Assembly (NCBI GenBank): GCA_025766275.1
Contig: JAFKAC010000019.1
Span: 558,001-622,000, forward strand
DNA: 64,000 bases
Direction of reading: 5' to 3'
Source: Lactarius indigo
Lineage: Eukaryota; Basidiomycota; Agaricomycetes; Russulales; Russulaceae
In this document: positions 27,717 through 40,363 of the stretch, in pieces
How the letters are laid out: each line of letters begins with the position of its first letter
Position numbering within the stretch: position 1 is the stretch's first letter
Made by a program: the position numbers and the translations under genes
The notes under the pieces: generated by a model
Databases searched by the model: none
The model's input: only the letters and a program-made list of their open reading frames with translations
Told to the model about the DNA's origin: nothing

Positions 27717-28264
27717 AATAGAACGTAGTATTCCAATTTGTTGTACCTACCTCCCCACACGTCTAGTACTTGTGTCGATTCCGGGCCAGAGACCGTCTCC
27801 GTTGTTGATATCGATTAGCTTTCGTGATGCCATGTAAATATGAACTGTTGTAACGTTGGGCTTTCGCATTCACAAAATAATAATGCTCTCAATTCGTGTG
27901 AGATCGAACTTGCATGGCATGAATAATACTATAAGTACTCCGATTATGTGAGGCGAGGATACAACCAAGGGTACAACAGGGTCCCTGGAACACGTCGATG
28001 AGGGTCGAAAGCGGAGGCCTTGTCACCGTGGTACTTGAAAAGGAAAGCTATATGCGGCGCGTCATCTGCTCTCATCTTTCGGTGAATTATGAGAACACGC
28101 ACAGACCGTTATGACGCACATAACAAATAAGGCGATATAAGGTATTTCGAACCAAGGGAAGACGGAGAAACCAAAATGGATATACAGGTAATAATAGTCG
28201 TTCTGCTAATTCTACCACCTACTACCGACTCATTTATATATTTTTTGCAGCCCGACGAGGACAA
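27717..28264. other. Tail-to-tail spacer between NLR-B and zf5
   Basis: Second copy of the 14788-15350 spacer; no gene seen. Confidence 0.7.
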
Positions 28265-31200
28265 CTATGGCACAGCACCAATGGCGAACGCGGCGCCGAT
28301 AGCGCGCTCCACCTCTTCCGGCGTGATCCTCGCCATATCCTCTGCCTGAGCAGACGGTACAGGTACCACGTACTCCTCAGGCCAGATCCCGTCGTCTGCA
28401 TCTGCGTCCACATCGACATCGCCACCCTCATCAACATTTCTGTCCTCATCATCGTCGTTCCGCGACATTAAAGATGCAGACCGTCGTCGCTGTCGCCGCC
28501 TCCGCGCCGCCAACAACGGCTCCAGGCTCCCGACAAAGAGCCGAATCCGCTTACCTCGGCGACCCCGGCCCGGGATGACCGTCGATTTCCCCTTCCCCTT
28601 CGTTGATTTCTGCTGCTCAGCCTGGTCGTGGCTGGGATCCGGAAGAGACACGAGCCGCCCCCACGTCTTGCGTGGTTTCCCGATGAACATATACCGGCGC
28701 CGTTGCAGTTTCTGCGAGGGTTCGGGTATCGGGCTGGTGGAGATGGTGGCGGGGGCAGCTGGGGTGGTGGCAGTAGGGGGAGGGGAGGCCGTAGGTTGCG
28801 AGACGGGTACGATGCGTGCTTTGTTGCCGTGCAAGAACGCACTGCCGAGCGGCTCGCCAGAAACCGTGAAGACCGCGGTCGCGCTCCAGCTTGCATCAAA
28901 GACCTGCGCATCCGTCGTTGTCGTCGTTGTCTTCGCTGGACGCTGCTTGGCTGGCGGCGGCGGTGGCACCGATACCGGTTCCTTGCTCTTACTACTCTTG
29001 CTTGCGGGGGTAGGTGCGGCACGATGGGAACCACCTTGGCGCGCCAACCAACTGCGCCACCCGCCATCACGTTCGGGGACGTACGCCTCTCCGCGCTTCC
29101 GCGAGCAATGCGAGCAGTTACAATAGTTGCGACAAACTGGGCACTCGAAGTCTCCCGCGGTGCGATCGAACGTCAGCTGGGGGTACCTGTGCTCCAAGAG
29201 AGTCAGAAATATGTACTGTATGTGAAGGGATGGATGGAAGGCGTACCGTTTCTCAATACAGAGGTCACAAAACAGGTTACGGCATTGCTCGTCCCTCGAC
29301 GTCTTGATTAGTGTACAGCGCATCTTGGGCCGGGGTGTCTTGCGCCTGCAATGGTGGCAGAACGTAAGTCCCCCCGGAAGCACGCCTGATGACGACGATG
29401 CTGGGGTGCGTTTCTTGCGACGAGCATTTGTCAAAACTGGTGCAGATATTGCGTGCGTGCGTGGACCATCGTCATTGGAGCTTTCGTCGTCGCTGTTGTC
29501 GTTGTGCCTAACCTCGACTTCGTCTGCAAGTTCCTTACGCCAGCTCTTCCTCCACATCCTCGACCCAGCAGCGGCAGCTACGCTCTCCGGCGACTCAACG
29601 ACGCCATCAGCAACGACCGGTCGATCCTTGCCCTTGCCCAATCCAGATGCCGGCACAAAGTCGTCGTCGCTCGTGTTCTCAAACAGCATCCCCATGACGT
29701 CTTCCTCTTCCTCGTCGTCTTCATCCGTCATGCGCGAGGGTTGCACGCCGCCGAATCCACGAACCGGCGAGCTCACGTCGCCCCTGAGTCTTCCAGGACT
29801 GAGGTTGCCGCCCCCGCCAAGAACAGACGGGTCGATCGTGCCGTCGCCAGCGTACTCTCCGACGCCCGTGTTTGTACTGGCGCCGGCACCACCGAAAACG
29901 CTCCCACCGCGCCAGTCGATCCACCCTTCGGCGCCGCGATTCGGGGAAGTAAGATCAAAGTTCAGGCCCTGGCTTGGGCTCGTGAGGGCGCGGCCCACGT
30001 CCATGCTGGCGGTAGGGCTATGATCGACGCCGTCACGCTCGGGTATCACAAAACCGAGCATGGGCCCGTCTGGATGGTCATGGGCGCCCGCAGTGCGCAG
30101 CAGTGGAGGTGGGGGATGCGGAGGCACGACGTCGTCGACCCCGTGCGCATCTGCGTCTGCATCTGTACCCGCAGGGCCGGCCTCGAGGTCCATAGGGATG
30201 TCGAGGTCGAGGTCGAGATCCAGACTCGCATCCTGCAGATCATCGGGATCGGTTGCAGTTACAGGAGCAGAGTTGGTTGTGGTGGCACAAGCGCCGCTGT
30301 CCGAGGCAGGGGTAGGTTCGACAGCGGGAGAAGTTGCGAGGAGACCGTGCGCGCCGACCGCGGCCCCCTCATAGCAAAAACCCTGCCGGATTGCGTACTG
30401 TTCTGTCGCCTGCAATTTGCGCACGGGATCTGGAGGATCGGGCGACGAGTGCAGGTGACTGAGCGCGCGGGGAGGGATAGCGATCTCCGTCCGTGCGGGT
30501 TCTGGCAGGATTGTGAGCGGGAGGCCTGCGAGAGAGTTGACGTCTGGGGGCGTGATTGGTGATGATTGTTCCTCCGGGGGTGGGGTCGACTCGGGCGTGG
30601 ACGTGTGGATAGATATGGACGTGTGTATGGCGGGTGGGGTTGACACGCGGTTTTGCTGGGCGGAGCGACGGGGCTTATGTCTAGGTCGGGGTCGGGAAGG
30701 CGGTAGGGATTCGGGCTTGGCCTTGGGTACGCGGCGTAGTCCTCGCGGCGCATCGACGATAACTTCAATTTCGGAGTCGTCGGAGTCATCCTGGTCCCGC
30801 TCGTCTACCACGCGTCGTCGTTTTCTTCGTGGGCTGGTCGGTGTGTGCGGATGGCGTTTCCCCTTTCTACGCGGCGACACAGCCTGCGCACGCGCCTGCG
30901 TGCGAGCTCGTTTAGTCCGCAACGGGATGACAACCTCCACGCTCGCGCTGTCACTTGTCGCCTCGGCGCGTGTCTCCTTGGCAAGGCGGCGCGTAGTAGT
31001 CCCCGCCGGTGCTGACGCCGACGCCACCACGTTCGGATTTGTCGAGTTATGTGTGAATGCCGCAGCTAACGCCTGGTCAAGGGGCGTGGGGATCTTGGAC
31101 TTAGACTTGGACTTGTCTCTCTCCTCCTCTTCGTCGTCCTCATCGTCCACAACTACCACCGTCTCTCTTGCTGCTTTCTTCGTCTTCTTCCCACTAGGTC

Positions 31201-32404
31201 CCGCGCTGCCAGCACCAGGCCAGTTGTTCTCGAATGCAACCTGCAGCACGTGCACGAGTTCCTTCGAACCCGAATTGTCCCCTGCCCGCCCCTTGCCCTT
31301 TGCTGCCGTCTGGCGCTGCCGTGTCCGAGGCCGTTGCCTTACTGGCGCATAGTCTGACTTGCGTGCACCGGGCGGGAGGGGCGGTACGAGGACGTATGCC
31401 ATTAGTTGCCCCTGTCCCTTCCGTTTCTTAGTCTTTCGCGGGCTTCGCCGAGGAGGTGGTGGTCGTGAGGAGGAGGAAGAAGAGTCGATGGATATGATGT
31501 CCAGGGGGTCGTGGTCCCTGTCTCTGTCACGTTGATCGGGGGGAGGTTCGGACGAGATGCTTTCGGAGGGAGAGGGGAGGAAGAGGGGCGTCTTTGACAT
31601 GCGGCGTGAGGGTACACGGGATTGCGAGGACGTGGAGCGCCTGGAGGCACCCGCAGGAGCAGGAGGGGGCTGACTCTATCCCACGGCGTTATGTATGCGC
31701 ATAGAAGGGGGGTATGGAAGGGGACGGACACACCTCTATGTCCCGATCGTGAGGAGTAACATCGCGCATCTCGACGTCGCCGTCCGTGCTCTTTCGTGTT
31801 GGGTCTGTTTGGCCGTCGTTCTCACGAGACGCCGGCGCGGGGTCATCACCGGGACCAGTGACGGAGATCGCCGTCATGTTGCTTTCCGGTTCTAGCGGCG
31901 ACGATCTGGACGGCGGGGCGAAAGGCGAGGGTGAGACTGACGAGGAGGCTGACGCGACTGCGGGGACAGGGGACCTTGGCTGCGTGAGAGAGAAAAGAGA
32001 AAAGCCGTTATCGACGCAAAATCGCGTCATGTATCATAATAAAAATAGGGACCTGCCTGGAGCAAGTTCCAAGTCGCGTTTGGGTTCGGCAAAGACGCGT
32101 CGTTGGACGACCAAAGCCACGCGGCGGGGTCGTCTGGATCGATGGTGATGTCCTCCATGAGCCCGCGTTCTTGGGGCGATAGCGCGGATTCGTGGGCATT
32201 GGGAGGGAACAGACTGTTGGACGACGATGAGGACGCGTTTGGGTGCGTGATCGTGGGATTGGCCTGTTGGTCTCGTGTCAAAGAGGGGTGCGTGCAAAGA
32301 AAAAGGAAATGTGATGGCCTGTTGATTAGTTTCACGAGGAAATTCGTCGTGTATATCGAGTATCGAAGGCTAGGGTGGTCGTGAGGACGCATATGTATGC
32401 GCAT
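28265..32404 (-). CDS. zf5: 4CXXC_R1 (CDCA7-type) zinc-finger protein, the only intact copy
   Basis: Model: 32404-32057, 31979-31734, 31675-29247, 29186-28265 (about 1,314 aa if the first ATG is used). The start is uncertain because amplified-unit homology ends near 32270. The finger (about 29364-29090) has 11 cysteines in the CDCA7/R1 order: CHHC, C, C, FCDLC, ECPVC, YCNCSHC. In CDCA7 this module binds DNA at modified or non-B sites and works with the HELLS remodeller. The KRY arginine matching an ICF-syndrome position is kept, but the CRG glycine is Asn, which suggests a class II fungal form. Around it are basic SPRRKRRRV tracts, acidic D/E runs and a C-terminal block (SWSATAVFTVSGEPLGSAF, RRRYMFIGKPRKTWGRL) of unknown function. 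A nuclear, chromatin-linked role is inferred. Intron 1 can be read as GC...AG or as GT...AG with shifted ends; both keep the frame. Confidence 0.83.
29187..29246 (-). other. 60-nt in-frame intron inside the zinc-finger module of zf5
   Basis: GTACGC...CACAG on the minus strand, 60 nt, no stop. Removal joins FCDLCIEKR to YPQLTFDRTAGDFECPVC, restoring CDCA7-like spacing. Retention inserts 20 residues (YAFH...LEHR) between the second and third cysteine pairs. zf3 keeps the same open intron (about 16280-16339). Confidence 0.85.
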
Positions 32405-32555
32405 ATAAAGAGGCCCACCTTGTCGGAGAGTGGCTGATCTAGCGCAGACGTCGAATAGGTTGGATCGGCCATGCCGGATACTCGCAAAAGACCGTGTTTT
32501 TCCCGTTCGACCGCGTCCCCTGCGCCACCATCAATTGTATTACATAATTATTTAT
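32270..32555. other. Right border of the zf/NLR array and spacer to SSZ1
   Basis: Similarity to other zf 5' regions ends near 32270. The sequence beyond is unique in this window and holds no recognisable gene apart from the possible upstream start of zf5. Confidence 0.6.
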
Positions 32556-34650
32556 TTATGTAGGAACCGACGGCAAGAACTCGGCAACAAGGACGCTCCT
32601 CTCCTGTTGGCCTGCTTCGCACACGGACACCTCCAGCTTACCATCAAGCAGGAATTGCACCTCGATCGAGGTTCTCCAACGCTTGCCCACCTTCCGTGCC
32701 TGTCTCGCGACGAGCTCTAATCCGCCAAGAAACACCTCCTTTTCGATCGTCTTTTCCTTCACCTCGATTTCTTCCTCTTCTTCCTCCTCTTCCTCGTCCT
32801 CGTCCTGCGGCGGTTTCACCTTCTCAATCTTGATACCCTCTTTCACCTCCCACACTTCCAGTCCGACGCGCTTTGAACCCACTTCCGCACCCTCGCCCAA
32901 GTCAACATCTAGCGCGTACGTGCGGCGCGCGGGCACGGTCGTCTCCGCCTGGATGCCCCCGATCCACTGCCCACCAAGGCCCTCCGCGCCCGCTTCAGGG
33001 AACAACACCCCGATGGTGCGTGTGGTCGCCTGAACGCCAACGAGCTCGCTCCCGCGCTGAAACGCATTACGCACGCGCTCGTCCGCGCCGTTGATATCCG
33101 CAAGCAGACGGGCCTGCAGCGCCGCGCCGCGAGCCAGGACCGTCGTCGGATCGCCGATCCCGCCGCCTGCGACGGTGCCCGTGACGAACGGCGTGAGCGC
33201 GTCCTCGCGGAGGTGTACCGCGAGCGCGGCGTCGAGCCCTGGGAGGCAAGCGCTGCCTCCTGCGTACACCACTTCGTCGACGTGGATCCAGTCGAGCCCG
33301 GCACGCTGCAGCAACTCGCCTGCGCGCGCCACGACGCCACTGTAGACTGGCGCGGCCTCCATGTCGAATCGCAGCCGATTGATGCTCCCCGTGTAGTCCA
33401 ACCCGTCCTTGAGCGACTCGACCGCGCAAGTCGCCGCGCTGCCGCCAACGCCGCCGACGGATGCAGCGATCGTACGCTTGGTGTGCAGCAGCGCGAGTCG
33501 GAGACGCGCCTCGGCACGCATGTCGAGTGCCTCGCTTGCCGGGGCGACCTTGAGCGGCACGCTCGTCTTTTTCGTGAAGTCCTTGGCAAAGAACTTGAGT
33601 AGTCGGTCATCGATCGCATCCCCACCAAAATCGGCATGGTACGCTGGCGGCGCTAAGTGGTGGAATAGGCCTTGGCGCACGGCCAACAAGGACAGCACGA
33701 GTGATGACGCGCCGAGGTCGACCACGAGCTGCGTGCGGTCTGGACTTGCCACGGTCGCCTCTGATGGACTGTCGCTCGCATTGGCAGCCGCGCAAAACGC
33801 CGCGGCGCCAGAGTCTTCGAGTAGCTGCAGTACGCGGATTCCTGCGGCCTCTGCAGCCTCCTGCAAGGCATCGAGTTGCTCTGGCGCGAACCAGCCTGGC
33901 GCGGTGAGTACGGCCCCATCGACCCTCTTGCCGAGGAAGTCCTCAGCGGACTGCAGGAGAGAGCGCAGGAAGAGCGTCGTCACGTCTGCGGGGGTAAGGA
34001 CACGCTCTGCGGGGATGGGCTCAGAGCGCGGCGTGGCAACTTGCGAGGCGGCGGGCGTGTTGGTTCTGGTGGCGAGAGCCGATGCGGCCGGGGAAAGCGG
34101 GGACGGGGCAGGTTGCAAGACTTGCACTCTGTATGCGGGTGTGTCTGGAAGATCTGGGTGCTGGATGACCGGCGCAGAGGATGTAGGGCGGTCCTTTGGG
34201 AGCTCAGAAAATCTGACATGGGACATCAGACGATGAGGTGTATATATAGTAAACGAGACGCACTTTTTTCCCAGCAAATTCCGGAATCCGATGATAGTGT
34301 TTGCGCTATTTTTTACAAGATGGGGTTTTGCCTCGTTGCCAATATACTGTTCAAAAAGAAAGACATTAGATGAAAAAAGCGGGTATTTAAAAACGTACAG
34401 TTTCTTCACCGCGGAAAGAGACGGCACAGGCGATCTGGCGTTCGCCATCTTCGTTCGCAATACAGTCAGCGAGTCCCTCCTAGAGAACTTTTGTTTTTAG
34501 AAAAGTATGGAAAAGAAGCGACAGAGGGCGGCAGACTTTTGTGATGACTGCGATGGACGCAAAAGAATTGCCAAAGTTTATGCCGACGACTGTTTGTGAG
34601 GATGGTATTTCTATGACGGCTCCGTTTGGGATCTGGCCGTTGAGAGCCAT
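32556..34650 (-). CDS. SSZ1: Ssz1-type atypical Hsp70 of the ribosome-associated complex
   Basis: Four-exon model: 34650-34537, 34479-34399, 34346-34264, 34212-32556 (644 aa, frame exact). The N-terminus VVGINFGNSFASIAVITKEG is the Hsp70 nucleotide-binding start in its Ssz1 form, followed by CIANEDGERQIACAVSF and YIGNEAKPHLV. Further phosphate and actin-fold elements are LVVDLGASSLVLSL and VVYAGGSACLPGLDAAL. A low-complexity S/A/P insert follows the first lobe. The C-terminus is a short substrate-domain remnant with an acidic run of glutamates, as in Ssz1 rather than canonical Hsp70. Ssz1 pairs with the J-protein Zuo1 at the ribosome exit tunnel and stimulates Ssb in nascent-chain folding. 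It is divergent from UBP14. The ORF start at 34460 seen without splicing reads an intron and was rejected. Confidence 0.93.
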
Positions 34651-34769
34651 TTTGAATGGGTGGGTATTCGGGTTGGTGGGCAGACAAGTGGGTACGGCCG
34701 ATGCCGAGGATGGTGATCAGATGAGATCCGATTGCGGGATCTAATCACACCTTCACCTTTCATCACCCG
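34651..34769. promoter_or_regulatory. Bidirectional promoter between SSZ1 and UBP14
   Basis: Only 119 bp lie between the two divergent ATGs, so both housekeeping genes must share this interval and neighbouring 5' UTR. No specific factor site was identified. Confidence 0.6.
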
Positions 34770-37700
34770 ATGGCCACCGACCTTCAATCTATCATCGACA
34801 GCCTCGTTCGACTCGACCCCCCAACCCAGTCACAGTCTGTACATCGTGAAGAATGCACCCAGTGCTTTGATAACCAGGTTTTTCTGTCTTTTATTATCGC
34901 CGCCCCTTGACTCACACACCGGCAGGACGGCCCACTGGGCATCGACCTCTGTCTCTCCTGCTTCAACGGCGGATGTCTCTCTGAAGAGAGACGTCACGCA
35001 TACAACCACTCCAAAAAGACAGGACACCAATTCGTGCTCAACATCAGGAGGCGTCCGCGCCCTAAACCCAAGCGCGTACGTATTAGTTCCACTTGTCGAT
35101 CCTAGCAAGGTCCCGACCAGTGCCACAGGACGACGACGCCGAGCCCCCTGCAAAGATGACGAAACTCGCAATCGTGGAGGAGCGTGAGGAGGACAAGTAC
35201 GAGCACATCCTCGCCCTTCGCTGGTACCCGACTGCCCAAGAGCCCGTGTACCTCTCCCCTGACGACACGACCGCAATCACCGCCGCAGACCCGCGCGTCA
35301 AGGCGCTTATTGACGGCGTCATGCAATCCCTCTCATCTGCGCGCCAAGAGGCCGTCCAGGCATGGGAGGAGGAGCTGCTTCCCTGCGAGCACACCCTCAC
35401 GCTCTCCCAGTTGGCTACGGGCCACATCCCCCCCTCTGGTGCGTGCCCACTACATGCATATATTTATTTATTTATGGAGGCACAGGACTGGCGCATTGCT
35501 CGAAATGCGACCTCAAGGAAAACCTTTGGCTCTGCCTTACTTGCGGTGCGCTCGGCTGCGGACGCAAGCAATACGCTGGCGTGGGTGGGAACGGCCACGC
35601 GCTCGCCCACTTTGAGGAGAGTACGCATCCCGTGTGCGTCAAATTGGGGACTATCACCCCCGAAGGCAACGCCGGTGAGAGCCCCCTCCCTACTTGGTGT
35701 CAAGTCCGGGTTGGCTGACGGAGACGATCAGACATATATTGTTACGCGTGTAACGAGGAGCGCATCGACACAGAGCTCGTCCTCCACCTGTCCAATTTTG
35801 GAATCAACGTACAGGCGCAGAAAAAAACGGAAAAGTCCATGACCGAGCTGGTGTGTGTCCTCCTACAAACTCGCGACGCATTGCTGATATGATGAAAAGC
35901 AAATCGAGCATAATCTCAACTTTGACTTTTCCCTCACGGACGAGTCGGGGAAGGCGCTCGATCCCGTGTTTGGCCCTGGCTTGACCGGCATACAGAACCT
36001 CGGCAACAGGTGCGTCCATTCTGACTCGCTCATCTCCCTCTCCCACATGATCTCCCAGCTGCTACATGGCCTCAGTCGTCCAAGTCCTCTTCTCCCTCCC
36101 TGATTTCCAGAAGCGCTACGCCTCCCCTGTAGCAATAGAGCACTGGACCACCTGCACCGTCACCCTCCCGGCCACCTGCCTCGACTGCCAGATGTACAAG
36201 CTCGCAGATGGGCTACTCTCGGGTCGGTACTCGCACCCACGGCCCACAGCAGACGTGCAACAGCTCCCGCCGTCCGCCGGTGCCGAGGTAACGCCACCGC
36301 CACCGGTTTTCCAGGAGGGCGTGCGGCCCGCGTCGTTCAAGGCGCTCGTGGGACGCGGCCACGCCGAGTTCGCGACGATGCGCCAGCAGGACGCAGAGGA
36401 GTTTCTCACGCACCTACTCACCGCCCTCCGGCGTCATGCACATGGCGCTCGTGCTCGCGGCACAGAGGCGGAGCGCGAGCCGACGGAGACGCTTGCGTTT
36501 GGGCTCGAGCAGCGCTTGCAGTGTACGGCGTGCGCTGGAGTGAGCTATCGCGTTGACCCGCACGACGTGCTGAGCGTGCCTGTACCCGCACGCGAGACGG
36601 GTAAGGATGCGGAGGGTCGGGCGACGTATGAGGAGGTGCTGCTTACGCGGTGCATCGATGAGGTCTTCGGCGCAGAAGGCCTCGAGTACAAGTGTCCGCA
36701 ATGCAGACGTGACGTCGCGGCGACAAGGTAAGCGCCGAAATGCCTACGTCTCGTGTTTCGGGCTGATGGTCTACGTAATAGACAAGCGCGCTTCGCGACG
36801 TTCCCTGACACGCTCGTTGTCCACGCAAAAAAATTCCAGCTCGTGAACTGGGTACCCACAAAACTCGGTGCGTAGCCCTCCCTGGCAACCCCTCTCATGA
36901 CTAAACCGACTTTTGGCGCAGACATCCCGATTATCCTCCCAGATGGCGACCTGCTCACCTTCGACCAGCAGCATCTTGGCAGGGGTCTCCAGCCCGATGA
37001 GACCGAGCTCCAAGATAATGGGCCCAGTGGTGAGCCGTCTTGACCGCAAGTCTGGTGTCTCCATCCTCACACTTCCGTCGCAGGGGCTTCCGGGGGACTA
37101 CCCGAGTTCAACCAGGCGGCGCTCTCGCAGCTCGAAGCGATGGGCTTCCCACTAGTCCGATGCCAGAAGGCATTGCTTGCAACCGGAAACAGCGATGCCG
37201 AGGCAGCAATGGAGTGGCTCTTTGGGCACATGGAGGATCCAGGTACCGTACCCCTCCAGAGAAACGCCAAACAGCACTGATAAATATTGCCGGTAGATAT
37301 CGACGACCCAATAGTGGTACCGAGCGGTGGCTCTGGCAGTGGAGGCGGCGGCGCAGAGCCGAGTGCGGAGCAAGTGAGCATGTTGGCCGACATGGGCTTT
37401 TCGCGTGCACAAGCGCGTAAGGCACTGCGCGAGACGGTGCGTGGCTCCCTGGGTCAAATCTTCACCCCAACTCACCCATAATTCCAGAGCGGAGACGCAG
37501 AGCGCGCCGTAGAGTGGCTATTCTCGCACCCAGACGACACGGGCGAGGAAGAACAACCGCCCCCCGCCAGTAACAGCAGCGCGGGGGTAGCCACGTCCAC
37601 CACCGTGGTGCCGCAGCAGCTTCCGGCGCGCTACCGACTGCGCGCATTCATTTCACACAAGGGGCCCTCGGTGCATTCGGGCCACTATGTCGCACATATC

Positions 37701-37826
37701 CGCACGGAGGCGGGCTGGGTGCTCTTCAATGACGAGAAGGTCGTCCGTGCTGACCAGGAGAGCGTCCGCGCGCTCAAGGTGCTCGCGTATCTGTACGTAT
37801 TTGAGAGGGATCCCATTGTGGGTTGA
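34770..37826 (+). CDS. UBP14: Ubp14/USP5-type ubiquitin carboxyl-terminal hydrolase (830 aa)
   Basis: Twelve-exon model: 34770-34877, 34926-35075, 35129-35438, 35480-35674, 35732-35850, 35900-36009, 36059-36727, 36782-36867, 36922-37029, 37084-37242, 37297-37436, 37488-37826; total 2,493 nt, frame exact, introns 41-58 nt. Domain order is that of isopeptidase T: an N-terminal variant zinc finger (CTQCF, DLCLSCFNGGC); zf-UBP (CSKC, CLTCGALGCG, GHALAHFEESTHPV); catalytic GNSCYM with the Cys at 36060-36062; two UBA domains (MGFPLVRCQKALLATGN and MGFSRAQARKALRET); and the His box SVHSGHYVAHI. The family disassembles unanchored polyubiquitin chains to recycle ubiquitin. Fragments of this gene are scattered through the adjoining F-box cluster. 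Confidence 0.95.
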
Positions 37827-38844
37827 GAAGCGGGAGGTTCGGAGAGCGCGAGGGGTGGGGTAAGAAGAATGGAATGAGTTGCTGGGGGGGTTCCGTAGTG
37901 GAGAAGAACGCAGGATCGTCCTGTAGTGTATAGTGCTATGAACGCGAATGGTAGGACCACCCCAACTGGACATGTCCGTCTATCCAAGTCCTCCGTAAGA
38001 TTCTCAAGTTCGAAAAGATATACCTGTACGCCGTTAAAAGCTTTCTAATTAATATGGGGTTGAATCCGACTCCCAGAGGCAAGAATAGCTTTTGGACGCT
38101 GAATAGTGCGGTGGTTGCGGACACGACCAGAGATCCGACGAACAAAAATAGGCCAACCGAATGCAAGTCGGGTTGAAACACGTGAGCAACCATCTGGTTC
38201 GACGACCTCCAAGTCTCCGGACCCCAACGAAGGAATTTCCTCAGTCACGTAGTACTACGCATCTGCGCGCAACTTCTGGACAGCGCGGAACGGCAGAAGA
38301 TTTCCGGCCTTCTGAACCTGGAGAGCGCCGGGTCAAGAAACCGAAATTGAGAGACGCTGGCCCGCCAATAATACTTTGCCTCGTTTCGTTTTGGACTTTC
38401 TGGAGCGGCGCTTGAGATCGACTCTTTGGGGTATCAGTGGGGTTGGGGTCGTGAAATAAACCAAAGAGAGCCAGCTGAGAGGTGTTGTCGCCGTGAAATG
38501 AAACTCAGCAGTGGGGCCTAGGACGACTAAGGACGAGGCTCGTGCGTTTGTACTCATCAACACATGATTACCGACTCTCATTGAAGTGGCTATCTCGTCG
38601 CACTTTATCCCTGCAGTATATCTCATCTCACAAGGGGTGACAGGTCCAGCTGCGTTGGCTCGGCCAGGCTTGATGTAGTGACCCTCCGCCAAAGATTCAA
38701 GATAGCTAACTTGGTATATATGTAGACTAAGGAAAATGGGGTTCGTATACGCATATTGTCGTCTCCTGTTTGCTATGATAGTTAGGTGTTAACAATACCA
38801 AGTACTCGAGGCAGCTCGACAATGGGTACGGTATATACATACAC
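37827..38844. other. Spacer between UBP14 and the F-box array, with a recurring module
   Basis: No gene seen. A block near 38050-38230 (GGTTGAATCC... GTGCGGTGGTTGCGGACACGA) recurs near 45975-46110 and, more diverged, near 53120-53290. A second block near 38640-38790 downstream of F-box 1 recurs near 44620-44690, 46540-46690, 49560-49700 and 53800-53950, always on the 3' side of an F-box gene or relic. These are flanks of the duplicated F-box unit. Confidence 0.6.
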
Positions 38845-40363
38845 CTATTCGCTGGCATCAAGTATTTTGAGTCTTTTGTCGAACTCGTCCTCATTGACAA
38901 CGGTTACAGGGCGACCCACGTTCTGACGAGCATCGACAAACTCCCTTGCAAACTCCTCGATGGATTCCGCCGGCTCGTCCTTGGGGCAAAGAAATTCAAG
39001 GGCCGGCAACACTTCGGCAACCCCGTCCCCAGTGACATCGTTGAGTGCAAGATGAACTTCCCATGAAGCAGTGTCCTGTATACTCAGTGCCTTCACAGAG
39101 GTGAATGGGCGAAAAAGTGCCAGCCATGGGACGTGAATACATGTGTCCTCAAAATCCGCAGTGATGAAGAGACGGCCCACATTGGAGAGCATGGCAGAAA
39201 AGTGGCTGGCCACCTGGCCTATCGCTTCTTGCGGGACGGAAAAAAAAAGGGATGACCGAGAGCGATAATAAAGTTCGATGGCGATGACATCGTCGGGCAT
39301 GAGGAATATGTCTGCCTGGATAAACTGAGATAACTTGAAATTTTCTGAACGATTTAAGAACTTGGAGAGCTGGGGGCCTTGAAAATCGGTGATTTCCAGC
39401 TCTAGGCATTCTATCCGTAAGTCGTCGAGCCGGGGAGCGTCGATCCGTGCCACAAAATCCTCGAAATACTTGAAAAGACCCTTGAAGTGAAATCTGGTAA
39501 GAGCGGGAAGGATATTCCGTGTAGTGAGAATCGGGTGCATTCGATCAGGATAGGTCATCCCCGATTTGAATTCGAAAGTGAAATACTCGAGCTTGGGCAA
39601 CGTGCCCAGATTTGCGGCTATAGCCTCGGGGGGAATATAACCAGCTGGGGGTATATCGCAAAGACCCAATTCGACAAGGTCATGGGCTGACAAAAGAAGA
39701 GTTGGTGCCGCCGGAAAGGGAATGCCAGATATGTGGATTGTCTGTAAACGTGGAGCAAATCCACCGAGGAATGTATCGGGAAGGGCCGACAACATGTTCT
39801 CAAAAGTCCTATCGGTAAGTGCAAGCCGAAGATGGGTCAATGCCGGAAATGGCTCCTGCATCGTCGTAGCCAGCCTTTCAAATACTGTGTGCGGCACTCC
39901 AAGATCAACGACTCGCACACGATCGCGATTCTCCAGTGCTGCCAAAAGATTGTCTTGATCACGGCGCTGGAGATCATAATAATGATTCCAGTAGGAAATG
40001 AAGATGGGAAAGGTCGGAAGATTGCCTAGTTTTCTCTTGACAAGAGACCTGGGAGTGCAGAGAAGTTCCAGACAGAGACGGCGTGACGATGCAAACATGA
40101 CGTGTCTCCAAGTTCGGCAAACATGCGCCAGTCTCTGCCATTTCCACGGGGGACACCAGGGGCTGTTCCCCACTGGCGGAGTAGGATGGACAACTTCGTC
40201 CGCCCGACAAAGGCTGAATATTTCTACAAGGACGTTGTCTGGGAGTGTGCTGATCGTCGTTGCAGATCTGGTTGAATATCAGCAGTAGACGTCCAGTCAA
40301 TCAGTCTACCCATATGGTAAACGAGGGAAGACACCGGCAATAGACACACCTGTATGAGTTCAT
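38845..40363 (-). CDS. F-box protein 1 (about 478 aa)
   Basis: Two exons: a 14-nt first coding exon 40363-40350 (ATG, encoding MNSY plus two bases) and 40267-38845; the frame is exact. The start was chosen because the same mini-exon plus strong donor occurs in the sister genes. The N-terminal F-box-like segment is TISTLPDNVLVEIFSLCRAD, followed by WKWQRLAHVCRTWRHVMFAS and a long region of leucine-rich, irregular repeats (LPALTRFHFKGLF, ...). The C-terminus holds ALEFLCPKDEPAESIEEF. Such proteins are usually substrate receptors of SCF ubiquitin ligases, with Skp1 binding the F-box; the target is unknown. It is nearest to UBP14 and converges on it tail-to-tail. Confidence 0.85.

Noticed and set aside
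32683..33602. Open frames opposite SSZ1
   Set aside because: Antisense shadows of a high-GC conserved gene; no independent support.
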